Positions 16,764 through 25,499 of a DNA stretch of 64,000 bases are shown piece after piece; the first letter of the stretch is position 1; every line of letters begins with the position of its first letter. The position numbers and the translations under genes are program-made. This DNA comes from Winslowiella toletana (lineage in GTDB: Bacteria; Pseudomonadota; Gammaproteobacteria; Enterobacterales; Enterobacteriaceae). The stretch covers positions 2,604,001-2,668,000 of the forward strand of contig NZ_CP134152.1 of NCBI RefSeq assembly GCF_032164335.1, given 5' to 3'. The notes under the pieces were generated by a model. It was not told the DNA's origin. It did not search any database and saw nothing but the letters and a program-made list of their open reading frames with translations.

Positions 16764-17702
16764 ATGAAATCACGCATTTTTATAGACGGTGAAGCGGGAA
16801 CGACAGGGTTGCAGATACATTCTCAACTCAATGACCGTGATGATATTGAGTTAATTGAGCTGGCGCGTTCAGATCGAAAAGACCCACAGAAACGTAGCCA
16901 GGCGCTAAACGAATGTGACATTGCGATTCTGTGCCTGCCTGATGATGCAGCACGCGAAGCAGTATCATTTGTTGAAAACCCACGGGTACGTATCCTGGAT
17001 GCGAGCTCGGCTCATCGTTCCACCACCGGCTGGGTATACGGTCTGCCTGAACTGACTCCGGGTCAAGTACAGTTGATTGCTGAAGCCAACAGAGTGACTA
17101 ACCCTGGCTGCTATCCTACAGGGGCGATTACTTTGCTGCGTCCTCTGACTGAGGCGGGCATCGTTCCGCGTGATTACCCTGTCAATGTACATGCCATATC
17201 GGGTTATTCCGGTTCCGGACGCTCGTTGATTGATGCCTATGAAGATCCACAGCATCCTCAGGCAACTAATGCTCCTTTTCGTGGATATGGTTTAAGTCTT
17301 AAGCATAAACATGTTCCTGAGATGCAGAAACAGGCACTGCTTTCATTTCCACCGTTGTTTACGCCTTCCTATGGAAAATACCGTCAAGGGATCGTTCTGT
17401 ATGTTCCACTGCATTTGAGACTTCTGAAGCCTGGAGTCAGCGCCAAACAGATACATGATTGTCTGTCTGTTTATTATTCTGATTCAGAATACATTAATGT
17501 CGTTCCCGTTGAACAGGCAGCAACGATTACACAATTGGATCCTGAATATTTAAATGGAACAAATAATCTCGATATTTACGTCTTTGCTAATGAAGATTCC
17601 GGACAAATTCTGTTAGCTGCGGTGTTCGACAACCTGGGTAAAGGTGCGTCTCGCGCTGCTATCCAGAATCTGAATATCATGTTAGAAAATACATCGCTGT
17701 AA
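16764..17702 (+). CDS. ArgC-type (N-acetyl-gamma-glutamyl-phosphate) reductase paralogue
   Basis: A 312-residue protein of the shorter type-2 ArgC group. The N-terminal NADP-binding motif is GEAGTTGLQI (9-18). The catalytic cysteine is C116 in VTNPGCYPTGA. Later motifs include HAISGYSGSGRSLIDAYEDP, LKHKHVPEMQ and the C-terminal NLGKGASRAAIQNLN. ArgC reduces an acyl phosphate to a semialdehyde in arginine synthesis. E. coli-type ArgC proteins are longer and sit with argBH, so this copy is probably dedicated to the cluster, making an aldehyde from an activated carboxylate. No kinase is encoded beside it; the ThiF-like neighbour may supply activation (inference). The ribosome site is weak. Confidence 0.88.
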   Translation: MKSRIFIDGEAGTTGLQIHSQLNDRDDIELIELARSDRKDPQKRSQALNECDIAILCLPDDAAREAVSFVENPRVRILDASSAHRSTTGWVYGLPELTPGQVQLIAEANRVTNPGCYPTGAITLLRPLTEAGIVPRDYPVNVHAISGYSGSGRSLIDAYEDPQHPQATNAPFRGYGLSLKHKHVPEMQKQALLSFPPLFTPSYGKYRQGIVLYVPLHLRLLKPGVSAKQIHDCLSVYYSDSEYINVVPVEQAATITQLDPEYLNGTNNLDIYVFANEDSGQILLAAVFDNLGKGASRAAIQNLNIMLENTSL

Positions 17703-17717
17703 ATAACATGCTAACTT

Positions 17718-17738
17718 CCTCTCCAGCTTCTGGAGAGG
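17718..17738 (+). terminator. Hairpin between the ArgC-like gene and the condensation gene
   Basis: CCTCTCCA-GCTTC-TGGAGAGG is a perfect eight-base-pair stem followed by ATATTGATT. It lies 15 bases after the stop at 17702. It may partly terminate transcription and so set the ratio of tailoring enzymes to NRPS proteins. The T-run is poor. Confidence 0.5.
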
Positions 17739-17800
17739 ATATTGATTAAATTAATCTGAAAACCAGCACTCATTACATAACTGAGAGGGTTAGTCTCGCC

Positions 17801-19147
17801 ATGAATAAACATCATGAAATTACATCTCCCCTGACCTATGAACAAAAGAATATTTGGCAATTGCATATTGATAACCCAGGCATTCCATTGTTTAATGCAA
17901 ATTATCTTTTTCATATTAAATCAGGATTCGAATGTGATTATTTTGTGCAAGCGTTGAGGCTGGTCGTCGCGCGTCACGGTGGATTATCCTCACGTTTCGG
18001 TGGAAATACTGAGCATGCCATGCAATATGGGCCGTCAGAAACTGAAGATAAAATTTCTGACTTTGTCTATTTATTTGAGAAAGCAGAAAACTTTAAAGAA
18101 GCGCATGACATTATTAAAATGCGTAGTGTCGTGCCCTTCCGACTAAACCTGGCTTCACCCATCCGAGCCGATATTGTCCCGATGGCCAACGACGCCTTTC
18201 TGATTAACATTACTGTTCATCAGATTGTTTGCGATTGCTGGTCTGCATCACTTTTCTTCGAAGAGCTGAGTTCATATTATAATTCATTATGTAATGATAA
18301 AGAGACCGTCGTTGCTGACAATGCCATCAGTTATATGAGTTTTTCACTGTGGCAAAAACAGCATCAGGAAAAAGCCAAATCGAATATGTCATATTGGTTA
18401 ACGTATCTGCAGGGCGTGGATAGTCATTTAGATCTGTCAAAATATAAAGATCCATCAGACGCCTCCCCTTTTTCAGGCGGCGTTGCAATAAAAAACCTCA
18501 CTGGAACTATTCACAGCCAGGCCTGTGCTTTAGCTAAAAATTATGCAGTCACACCCTACGCTATTTATATGACACTGTTCGCTGCTTTCTTACAGCATTG
18601 CACACAGCAGAACGATTTCTGCCTGTCATATCCGAGTTCCAACAGAAACATGCCTGAATCAGATGAAATTCTGGGGTTGTTTACACGCTTACTGCCCGTA
18701 AGATTTACATTCGGAGCGGAAAGCACGTTAAAGGAGATGGTAGCAAAAGCCTATGAGGCTCTCCTTGATAATAGCGAACACGACTTATGCTGCATGGCAG
18801 ATATCGTCAAGGAGGCGGGTTTGATTAGCGATATAAACCCTTTTGGCTTGTTCAAAATTGTTTTTGGGCAAATTGGCCGGGTAAACAATGGGCTTGACCT
18901 TAAATCTGCCAGCATTGAACAATTACCTGTTCATACCGGTTATACCAAAACGGATCTGTTGATAATGCTGGATCTTCACTCAATTCAACCTGTGGTATTT
19001 ATTGAGTTTTCATCCAAAAACTTCTCTGATGAAAGCATTTCGACCTTATGGCAAGATTTTTCGCATTTCCTGCAGTCAGTTTTGAACAACAATCTTGAGA
19101 CAAGTAATGAGGCTGAAGGCACTGAGTCGGCCGCTATCATAGCGTAA
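17801..19147 (+). CDS. Stand-alone NRPS condensation-domain protein with altered active site
   Basis: A 448-residue single-domain protein of the condensation superfamily. The N-terminal motif LTYEQKNIWQLHIDNPGIPL (11-30) matches condensation motif C1, and the end (KTDLLIMLDL...VVFIEFSSKNF) matches the late core motifs. The active-site motif HHxxxDG reads H140-Q-I-V-C-D145-C. The second histidine, normally essential for amide-bond formation, is glutamine, and the glycine is cysteine. The protein may be catalytically silent, use another chemistry, or serve as a platform for carrier recognition. It precedes the NRPS by 122 bases that contain an inverted repeat. GAGAGGG lies upstream of the ATG. 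Confidence 0.88.
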   Translation: MNKHHEITSPLTYEQKNIWQLHIDNPGIPLFNANYLFHIKSGFECDYFVQALRLVVARHGGLSSRFGGNTEHAMQYGPSETEDKISDFVYLFEKAENFKEAHDIIKMRSVVPFRLNLASPIRADIVPMANDAFLINITVHQIVCDCWSASLFFEELSSYYNSLCNDKETVVADNAISYMSFSLWQKQHQEKAKSNMSYWLTYLQGVDSHLDLSKYKDPSDASPFSGGVAIKNLTGTIHSQACALAKNYAVTPYAIYMTLFAAFLQHCTQQNDFCLSYPSSNRNMPESDEILGLFTRLLPVRFTFGAESTLKEMVAKAYEALLDNSEHDLCCMADIVKEAGLISDINPFGLFKIVFGQIGRVNNGLDLKSASIEQLPVHTGYTKTDLLIMLDLHSIQPVVFIEFSSKNFSDESISTLWQDFSHFLQSVLNNNLETSNEAEGTESAAIIA

Positions 19148-19205
19148 ATTCAAGACTTATATTTAAGCTATCAAACAGATTTTAAACACTAACATGTCTT
19201 GAATT
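19147..19205. repeat. Inverted repeat and -10 box upstream of the NRPS gene
   Basis: AATTCAAGAC (19147-19156) and GTCTTGAATT (19196-19205) are perfect ten-base arms 39 bases apart. A consensus -10 sequence TATAAT follows at 19207-19212, though no good -35 box is visible. The dyad could be an operator or the base of an mRNA stem that controls the NRPS gene starting at 19270. Confidence 0.5.
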
Positions 19206-19269
19206 ATATAATGGCAATGCAATCATAATCAGATTGTCGTGCTTTCTGCTTTTGTAATGGAGTTCACCT

Positions 19270-22200
19270 GTGAGCAAAGATTTTAACTTATCTGACGATG
19301 TTTACGGATTATCATTAGAACAGAAAAAAATATGGGCTCAGACTATTCAGCAGCCTAATCAGACAGCCTATAATATTTCAGAAGGATTTAAATGTTCAGG
19401 CGAAATTAATTTTGCGGCTTTGATTTCCGCTTTAAAGCTCACCATTAACAATACCCCCGCCCTTTCCGTTATCTTTCAAGAAAAGGATGACGGTACCTGG
19501 CAGTGCCCTGCACCAGATGTTGTAGAGCGTGCAGAGTATATTACTCAGGCAGAGGGTTTTCCTTCTTATAATGAAGCCCAAAAGTTCGTCTGTGAAAAAT
19601 CCAACACGCCTTTCGACCTGTATAAAGAAATTCCAGTAAGAATGATTATTGCACGATATGCACACCAGCACAGTATCGTTGCTCTCTGTTTTCATCATAT
19701 CGCGATTGATGGCTGGTCGGCACAGCTTTTTTATAATGATTTAAACGCAAACTATAGCAAATATTTAGACGATACAGAATCCAGTAATGATAAACCTGCT
19801 GCAAGTTATTTTAATTACTTATCCTGGCAGCAGGATGCACAACAAAAGCTCGCTCGTCAAAATAGTCATGAGTACTGGTGCAAGTATCTCAGTGATGCCT
19901 CACCGATTCTTGAGCTACCGATGAACAGAAAAAGAGGAGGCAATTTTAACTCCGCTGGCTCCTCGATGACTTTACCGATACCCGAAAAAATTTGTCAGTC
20001 CGTGAAACATTCTTCCGTTCAGCATCATGTTACAGATTGGTGTTTTTATCTGACTGTTTTTTCCCTGTTGCTGCAGCGTTATTCAAATCAAACTCTGTTT
20101 TGTATTGGATATCCATCGGCTAATCGTGCCATGCCGGGAAGTGAAATGATCGGTGGCCTGTTTACCAATACGCTGGTTCTGAAAGCTGAATTTAATCCGG
20201 ATGAGCGCTTCTCAACATTACTCAGCAGAAATTACGATACTCTGCTGTCGGGATATGCCCATGACAATGTTCAACTTGAAACCGTTATCAATGAATTAAA
20301 TGTTCCTCGTAGCGCATCCTGTAATCCCCTCTGGCAGGTCCTTTTTGCACAACAGGATCGTCGTGGATATGGCCTCAATTTGACTGGGGTGAGCACTTGC
20401 CAGTACTCAATGCCGGCGTCTAACGTCAAGCTCGACTTAAGCGTTATGATTGACACTGACAGCAACGGCACGCAAGGCATCATTGAATTCTCAGATCAGC
20501 TGTTTGAGAGAAAGGAGATTGAGGTTTTATGGCGTCACTATCTTCAGCTTCTGACCAGTTTTGCCAACGATGTCCATCAGCCACTGAATGCCCCTGTCCT
20601 GGCAGATGCTGAGCCGCAACCTGCAAAAAAAACCTCCTCTGTCGGGAAATCCAGCTACCACTCTCTGAACTGCTGGTTTGAGACAATCGTAGCAAATTAT
20701 CCTGAGCGGATTGCAGTTGAATGTGAACAAGCATCTCTCACCTATGCTCAGTTAAACGACAAAGCTAATAGTCTCAGCAGAGAGCTTTTGAAGCAGGGAG
20801 CCAAACCCGGTGAACTTATTGGCTTGTCGTTAAAGCGAAATGAATATCTGATCATCGGGATTATCGCAATTCTAAAAACAGGATGTGGCTACTTACCACT
20901 GGATCCCACTTATCCCCTTTCCCGCATCGATTATATTTTGCAGGACACTGATTCCAGGATAGTTGTTACCGATAATGACACCGCGCCATTGCTAGCCGGA
21001 AAAAATGTTCGATTAGTTGATGTTTCAGGCTGTACCAATGAGAAGAAAATAAGGACATTGGGTGAAGTGATCAACGATGGTTCATCACTTGCCTACTGTA
21101 TTTATACCTCAGGCTCCACGGGCAATCCTAAGGGAGTATTAATCTCTCATACCAATGTGATGCGCTTATTTGATAATACACACCAATGGTTCTCATTCGA
21201 TCAACATGATGTCTGGACACTATTTCACTCTTATTCATTTGATTTTTCAGTCTGGGAAATTTTTGGTGCATTACTGCATGGCGGCAAGTTGGTTGTCGTT
21301 CCTTATGATATTTCACGCAGCCCGGAAGATTTTCGCAAATTACTCAAGGAGAGAAAAGTCACCGTGTTAAATCAGACTCCATCGGCTTTTAACCAGCTAA
21401 GCCTGGTTGAAATGACAAACTTTGATGAGGATGATCGGTTAAAGAATTTAAGATATGTAATATTTGGTGGTGAAGCATTAAATTTTGCCACCCTCAGCGG
21501 CTGGGTATCCAAGTATGGTGATAGCAAACCTGACCTCGTTAATATGTATGGAATAACTGAAACAACCGTTCATGTAACACACAGAAAAATTTCCTTAGAT
21601 GATATTATAAATAATAGCGCCAGCTATATTGGTGACGCCATACCTGACCTCGATATCGCTATACTTGACTCTTTGGGCAGGCCAGTACCAACAGGGATGG
21701 TTGGCGAAATGTACATATCAGGTGCCGGTCTGGCGATTGGGTATCTTAATCGTGACAGTCTGAACAGTGAACGATTCATTCACATTAGTCTTAAAGGCAG
21801 AAAGAAAAGATATTATAAAACCGGTGATTTAGCTAAACGTCGTTTTGATGGCGAGCTGGAATACTATGGCCGGGCTGATAAGCAGGTTAAAATCCGCGGG
21901 CATCGCATAGAACTTGGTGAGATTGAAAGCGCTCTGATAAAACTCCCTGACGTGTCAGAAGCTGTCGTATTGGCTCACCGCGACGCGCATGGAAAGGATA
22001 AACTTAAAGCATGGGTGAGTATTGCGTCGAAAATGCGGTGCAATCCTCTACTGATCAAATCGCAGTTAGCCGCGTCTTTGCCTTCCTATATGATTCCACA
22101 AGAAATCATCATAATCGACAGTATTCCTCTGACAACAAACGGTAAAGTGAATACTCAGGCATTGCCGGAAAACTCCCTCTGCACCAGTCAGACAGATTTG

Positions 22201-23802
22201 ATGCCGGTTAAAGCCAATAGCTTATTGGAGACTAAACTGCACAGTATCTGGTGCAACATTCTCGGGCGAACGGAGGTTAGCATTCATGATAACTTTTTTG
22301 CCCTGGGTGGCGATTCCCTGCTTGCGGTGATGTTTTCCCAGCAATGCCGTAAAAATAATATAACACTTAACGTGATTGATTTACTCAATCACCAGACTAT
22401 TGCAGAACTCGCGATGTTCGGAGAAAGTGAGGATTTTGACTCGCCCTTAAATAAGAATGCCGTCACCGAACATGAGAATGTTGAAGGAAATAAATCAGCA
22501 CCACCAGACGGTATATACCCGATGTCGGGTATGCAGCAGGTAATGTTTGAAAACTATAATAAGGTTTCTGCCCGTTGTTCCGGCGCTTATCATGTACAGC
22601 AGTCATATCGCATGACTGATGAAAACCCACAGCCCCAGGCGATGTTGAAAGCGATTAAGATGATAATGGAATCTCATCCTGTATTAAGGACTGTCGCTTT
22701 GCATGATGATGTTAATGGCTGGAGTCAAATGTTTGCTGATGACATTCCTGTCGACTTTAAGTTTCATGATTTAACCAAGCTTAATGGCTCTGATATTGAT
22801 AATAAAATCTCGGCTATCAGGGAACAAGACCTTGAGATGCCCTTCACTTACAACGTGTCGAGGAAGGCACTCTTCAGATGTAACTGGTTTCAGATTTCAG
22901 TTAACCGCTTTGAGTTATTACTGTCCAGCCATCATGGTATCGCTGATGGGTGGGGAAACCAGGTATTACTGACAGAATTATTTGACCTTTATCGCGCCAT
23001 CAGAAAAGGAGAAGACAGCCAGCCCGATATCCGTCCTAATGTATTTCTGGAATATTTAGCGCTTGAGAAAAACAATGCAGCAGACAGAGCACATAAACAC
23101 TTCTGGTTACCGTTCAGAAAAACAAATCAAGATGCTAAAAGCAATACTTATGCATCATATGATGGTTTGGCGAATCCCAGAATTGACCGTTTCGTTGACA
23201 GTACACTTATGGCACGACTGGAAAAAATTGCGCGTAAAAATAATGTCACATTGAAATCCTTGATTCTTTATGCACTCAACTCAGCTTTGTTAAACACAGA
23301 ATGCAATTACGATAAAGTTATTGGCGTTGTCAGCAATGGTCGGAAAGATAATTTAAGCGATCCATTGCGTTCTCTGGGCCTGTACTGGAACATGCTTCCT
23401 GTACGTTTTAAAAATTTGCCCACTATGGCGTCACTCAAAAGAGTGCATGATGATCTACTGGCTTGCGAACAGTTTGGTCTTTACCCGATAGCTTTTCATG
23501 ACAGTTATATCAAGCCCTGTGTGACATTCAATTTTGTGAATTTTCATAACAAATTTGATTTTGGCACTCATTCTGGCATGGAACTTATCAGTGAATACTG
23601 GCATGACCGCTTCCACTATCCACTTAATGTCTATGTGGCTGGCGGCAACAACAGAGATGAAAACCTGTTCAGGATAGAAAGCAGCGCTGGATACATTAGT
23701 TTTCAGCAAGCTAATGCTCTGATGAGTGATTTCATTTCATGCCTGTCAGACATATCAATTAATCCCTTATGGAAAACTGACCAACACGTATTGTCCGACT
23801 AA
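19270..23802 (+). CDS. Nonribosomal peptide synthetase, C-A(Thr)-T-C
   Basis: A 1510-residue synthetase. Condensation domain 1 spans about residues 10-440 with intact H142-H143-IAID147G. The adenylation domain runs about 470-965: core motifs LTYAQL (490), YTSGSTGNPKG (612), FDFSVWEIF (D658), NMYGITETT (758), YKTGDLAKRR, GRADKQVKIRGHRIELGEIE and NGKVN (K959). The specificity residues taken by alignment to GrsA are D-F-W-N-I-G-M-V-H-K, the canonical threonine code. The carrier domain has GGDS with S1016. A second condensation domain (about 1060-1495) has intact H1221-H1222-GIAD1226G. There is no thioesterase or reductase domain, so release depends on another protein or on transfer by the last condensation domain. 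Start GTG with GGAG upstream. Domain calls are firm; the product is unknown. Confidence 0.95.
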   Translation: MSKDFNLSDDVYGLSLEQKKIWAQTIQQPNQTAYNISEGFKCSGEINFAALISALKLTINNTPALSVIFQEKDDGTWQCPAPDVVERAEYITQAEGFPSYNEAQKFVCEKSNTPFDLYKEIPVRMIIARYAHQHSIVALCFHHIAIDGWSAQLFYNDLNANYSKYLDDTESSNDKPAASYFNYLSWQQDAQQKLARQNSHEYWCKYLSDASPILELPMNRKRGGNFNSAGSSMTLPIPEKICQSVKHSSVQHHVTDWCFYLTVFSLLLQRYSNQTLFCIGYPSANRAMPGSEMIGGLFTNTLVLKAEFNPDERFSTLLSRNYDTLLSGYAHDNVQLETVINELNVPRSASCNPLWQVLFAQQDRRGYGLNLTGVSTCQYSMPASNVKLDLSVMIDTDSNGTQGIIEFSDQLFERKEIEVLWRHYLQLLTSFANDVHQPLNAPVLADAEPQPAKKTSSVGKSSYHSLNCWFETIVANYPERIAVECEQASLTYAQLNDKANSLSRELLKQGAKPGELIGLSLKRNEYLIIGIIAILKTGCGYLPLDPTYPLSRIDYILQDTDSRIVVTDNDTAPLLAGKNVRLVDVSGCTNEKKIRTLGEVINDGSSLAYCIYTSGSTGNPKGVLISHTNVMRLFDNTHQWFSFDQHDVWTLFHSYSFDFSVWEIFGALLHGGKLVVVPYDISRSPEDFRKLLKERKVTVLNQTPSAFNQLSLVEMTNFDEDDRLKNLRYVIFGGEALNFATLSGWVSKYGDSKPDLVNMYGITETTVHVTHRKISLDDIINNSASYIGDAIPDLDIAILDSLGRPVPTGMVGEMYISGAGLAIGYLNRDSLNSERFIHISLKGRKKRYYKTGDLAKRRFDGELEYYGRADKQVKIRGHRIELGEIESALIKLPDVSEAVVLAHRDAHGKDKLKAWVSIASKMRCNPLLIKSQLAASLPSYMIPQEIIIIDSIPLTTNGKVNTQALPENSLCTSQTDLMPVKANSLLETKLHSIWCNILGRTEVSIHDNFFALGGDSLLAVMFSQQCRKNNITLNVIDLLNHQTIAELAMFGESEDFDSPLNKNAVTEHENVEGNKSAPPDGIYPMSGMQQVMFENYNKVSARCSGAYHVQQSYRMTDENPQPQAMLKAIKMIMESHPVLRTVALHDDVNGWSQMFADDIPVDFKFHDLTKLNGSDIDNKISAIREQDLEMPFTYNVSRKALFRCNWFQISVNRFELLLSSHHGIADGWGNQVLLTELFDLYRAIRKGEDSQPDIRPNVFLEYLALEKNNAADRAHKHFWLPFRKTNQDAKSNTYASYDGLANPRIDRFVDSTLMARLEKIARKNNVTLKSLILYALNSALLNTECNYDKVIGVVSNGRKDNLSDPLRSLGLYWNMLPVRFKNLPTMASLKRVHDDLLACEQFGLYPIAFHDSYIKPCVTFNFVNFHNKFDFGTHSGMELISEYWHDRFHYPLNVYVAGGNNRDENLFRIESSAGYISFQQANALMSDFISCLSDISINPLWKTDQHVLSD

Positions 23803-23843
23803 TCGGGTCGATAAAAATCAGCGTAATTTTAAACAGGAAAGTT

Positions 23844-24080
23844 ATGAAAGCAGCAGACACTAATACTCTTCAGGCTATCATTTTATCTATCTGGAAACAG
23901 GTGTTAAACAATGAGAACATCGCCCTGGATGATGATCTTATCGGCATTGGCGGTCAGTCACTCGATGCGCTCAAAATTGCTAATGAATGTCAAAGACAAC
24001 TTGGCAAACCCGTGAATATGGTCAGGGTTCTGCGCAGCAGAACGGTGGCAGGCCTGACAGAAAGCTTAAGCAAAGCGTAA
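23844..24080 (+). CDS. Free-standing peptidyl carrier protein
   Basis: A 78-residue carrier protein with the phosphopantetheine attachment motif GIGGQS39LDALKIANE, preceded by the short helix LQAIILSIWKQVL typical of carrier domains. It has AGGAAAG before the ATG and follows the synthetase by 41 bases. It may hold the acyl or amino-acid unit offered to the first condensation domain, or accept the product of the last one. No phosphopantetheinyl transferase gene is seen in the window, so modification must come from a host enzyme. Confidence 0.92.
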   Translation: MKAADTNTLQAIILSIWKQVLNNENIALDDDLIGIGGQSLDALKIANECQRQLGKPVNMVRVLRSRTVAGLTESLSKA

Positions 24081-24205
24081 GTTTTCAAAAAAATCACACC
24101 AGATTATTTTGAATTTACAAATCACCAATCCAGTGAGATTCGCTGTTTTAATTTATTTAAATGGTGAGTTTCACTGTCTATATTCCCTTTCGCGGAGGAT
24201 TAGAC

Positions 24206-24256
24206 ATGATTATTCAGATCAGCCAAATTTCCTTTAAGATTAATTTTACTTTATAA
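24206..24256 (+). other. Short open frame with strong ribosome site
   Basis: A 16-codon frame, MIIQISQISFKINFTL, is preceded by the strong site GGAGGA at a good distance. It lies in the 213-base gap between the carrier protein and the exporter gene. It may be a leader peptide for the exporter, whose own ribosome site is poor, or the start of a gene lost by deletion. Too short to judge by content. Confidence 0.3.
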
Positions 24257-24293
24257 TTTTTGCGCCATTGTTCAAGGGATACGAGTACAACTC

Positions 24294-25499
24294 ATGGGTA
24301 TAATTGATTATAAATTAAGAGACTTAGTGAAGTTTTACGGGATGTTAGCGCTACTTTATTTTAGTGATATGGTTTTACTGGTTGGTCTGATCTGGAACAC
24401 TTATAAAGTGACTAAAGCTCCCTACTTCTTAGGCGTTGTTCTTTCAGTAAGTGTACTCATACCCTTTATCATCCGGCGTTTTTTCAACGGCATCAATCTT
24501 TTACATTTAAACTTTAGAAAATTATTTATCCTTCGCCTGTGCTCCTATTTACTGATTGCTTTCGTTGCCATTTCAAACTTCTCAGATAAATACACTGAGA
24601 CCTCGATAATTATTATCCTTTATGGAATTTTAACCTTGTCGACATTGAGCACCTTTGAAGCCGGAAATATTAAACTGGTCAGGTCCGATATAGTGTCGTC
24701 ACTAAATGCCTCCCGATTATTGCAGACCGTCATTCAGACAGGCGCTTTTGTTGGAGCATTGATAAGTGGGTTGTTATTAGACAAATACAGTTTCCACAAC
24801 ATCGTGCTGTATATTAGTCTGTATGATATTTTAATAAGCATTGTAGGGTTTATTTTTCTTAAAGATATCGCTTCCCCACCCAAAACGCCAAATCCTGAAT
24901 CTGCCAACTCAGTCAATATTATCAGCCTCCCTTCTCTGTTCACTTCCCAGAAGCTGCTGATTTGTTTAATCGGCCTCATCGGCCTTCATATTTCATCATT
25001 CAACCTGCTTACGCCTGTTATCTATCAGAGTTTAAACCACTGGGGCAGTGAACAGTTTGGTATCGCGAGCGGTGCAGCGTGCTTTGGTGCTTTTTTATCC
25101 GCCCTGTTAGCGACAAAAAAATGGAATTATGCTCTGGCTGCGTTACTTTTAGTGATCAGTGATACGGTTTTTTGCAACATTGAAATTAAATCAGTTAACG
25201 TCGCATCCTGTTTCTTTTTGGGGCTATTTCTCAATTTAGTGCGTATTGGCCTTCGTTCAGAGTTTATTGATTCAATCGCCGAGGGGCAATCAGAAGAGGA
25301 TTTGGCGGCTAAAATCACCACTGTGTATTCTCTGTGCCAGGCAGCAGGCCCCATTATAATGGGTTTTGTTATCTCAGAGCACTTTCTTGGCGTTGCATCA
25401 GCAAGGTGGCTACTGACTTTTGTGGCAATATGCATATTGATTGGAATCGTAGTCTTCAATAACGTAAAAAAAATGCCTGCAGAGATGAAGTCTGCCTGA
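24294..25499 (+). CDS. MFS exporter of the biosynthetic cluster
   Basis: A 401-residue membrane protein with about twelve hydrophobic segments, beginning LVKFYGMLALLYFSDMVLLV and ending LLTFVAICILIGIVVFNNVK. The layout fits the major facilitator superfamily, in the loose group of EntS-like exporters. Short basic loops such as IIRRFF and LHLNFRKLF suit the cytoplasmic side. As the last gene of the cluster it most likely exports the product and may give self-protection. No strong ribosome site precedes the ATG at 24294, which may indicate coupling to the short frame upstream. Confidence 0.82.
   Translation: MGIIDYKLRDLVKFYGMLALLYFSDMVLLVGLIWNTYKVTKAPYFLGVVLSVSVLIPFIIRRFFNGINLLHLNFRKLFILRLCSYLLIAFVAISNFSDKYTETSIIIILYGILTLSTLSTFEAGNIKLVRSDIVSSLNASRLLQTVIQTGAFVGALISGLLLDKYSFHNIVLYISLYDILISIVGFIFLKDIASPPKTPNPESANSVNIISLPSLFTSQKLLICLIGLIGLHISSFNLLTPVIYQSLNHWGSEQFGIASGAACFGAFLSALLATKKWNYALAALLLVISDTVFCNIEIKSVNVASCFFLGLFLNLVRIGLRSEFIDSIAEGQSEEDLAAKITTVYSLCQAAGPIIMGFVISEHFLGVASARWLLTFVAICILIGIVVFNNVKKMPAEMKSA

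Noticed and set aside
12210..25499. A complete siderophore system
   Set aside because: The Fur-like site and exporter suggest it, but there is no TonB receptor, uptake ABC transporter, hydroxamate or catechol enzyme in the window.
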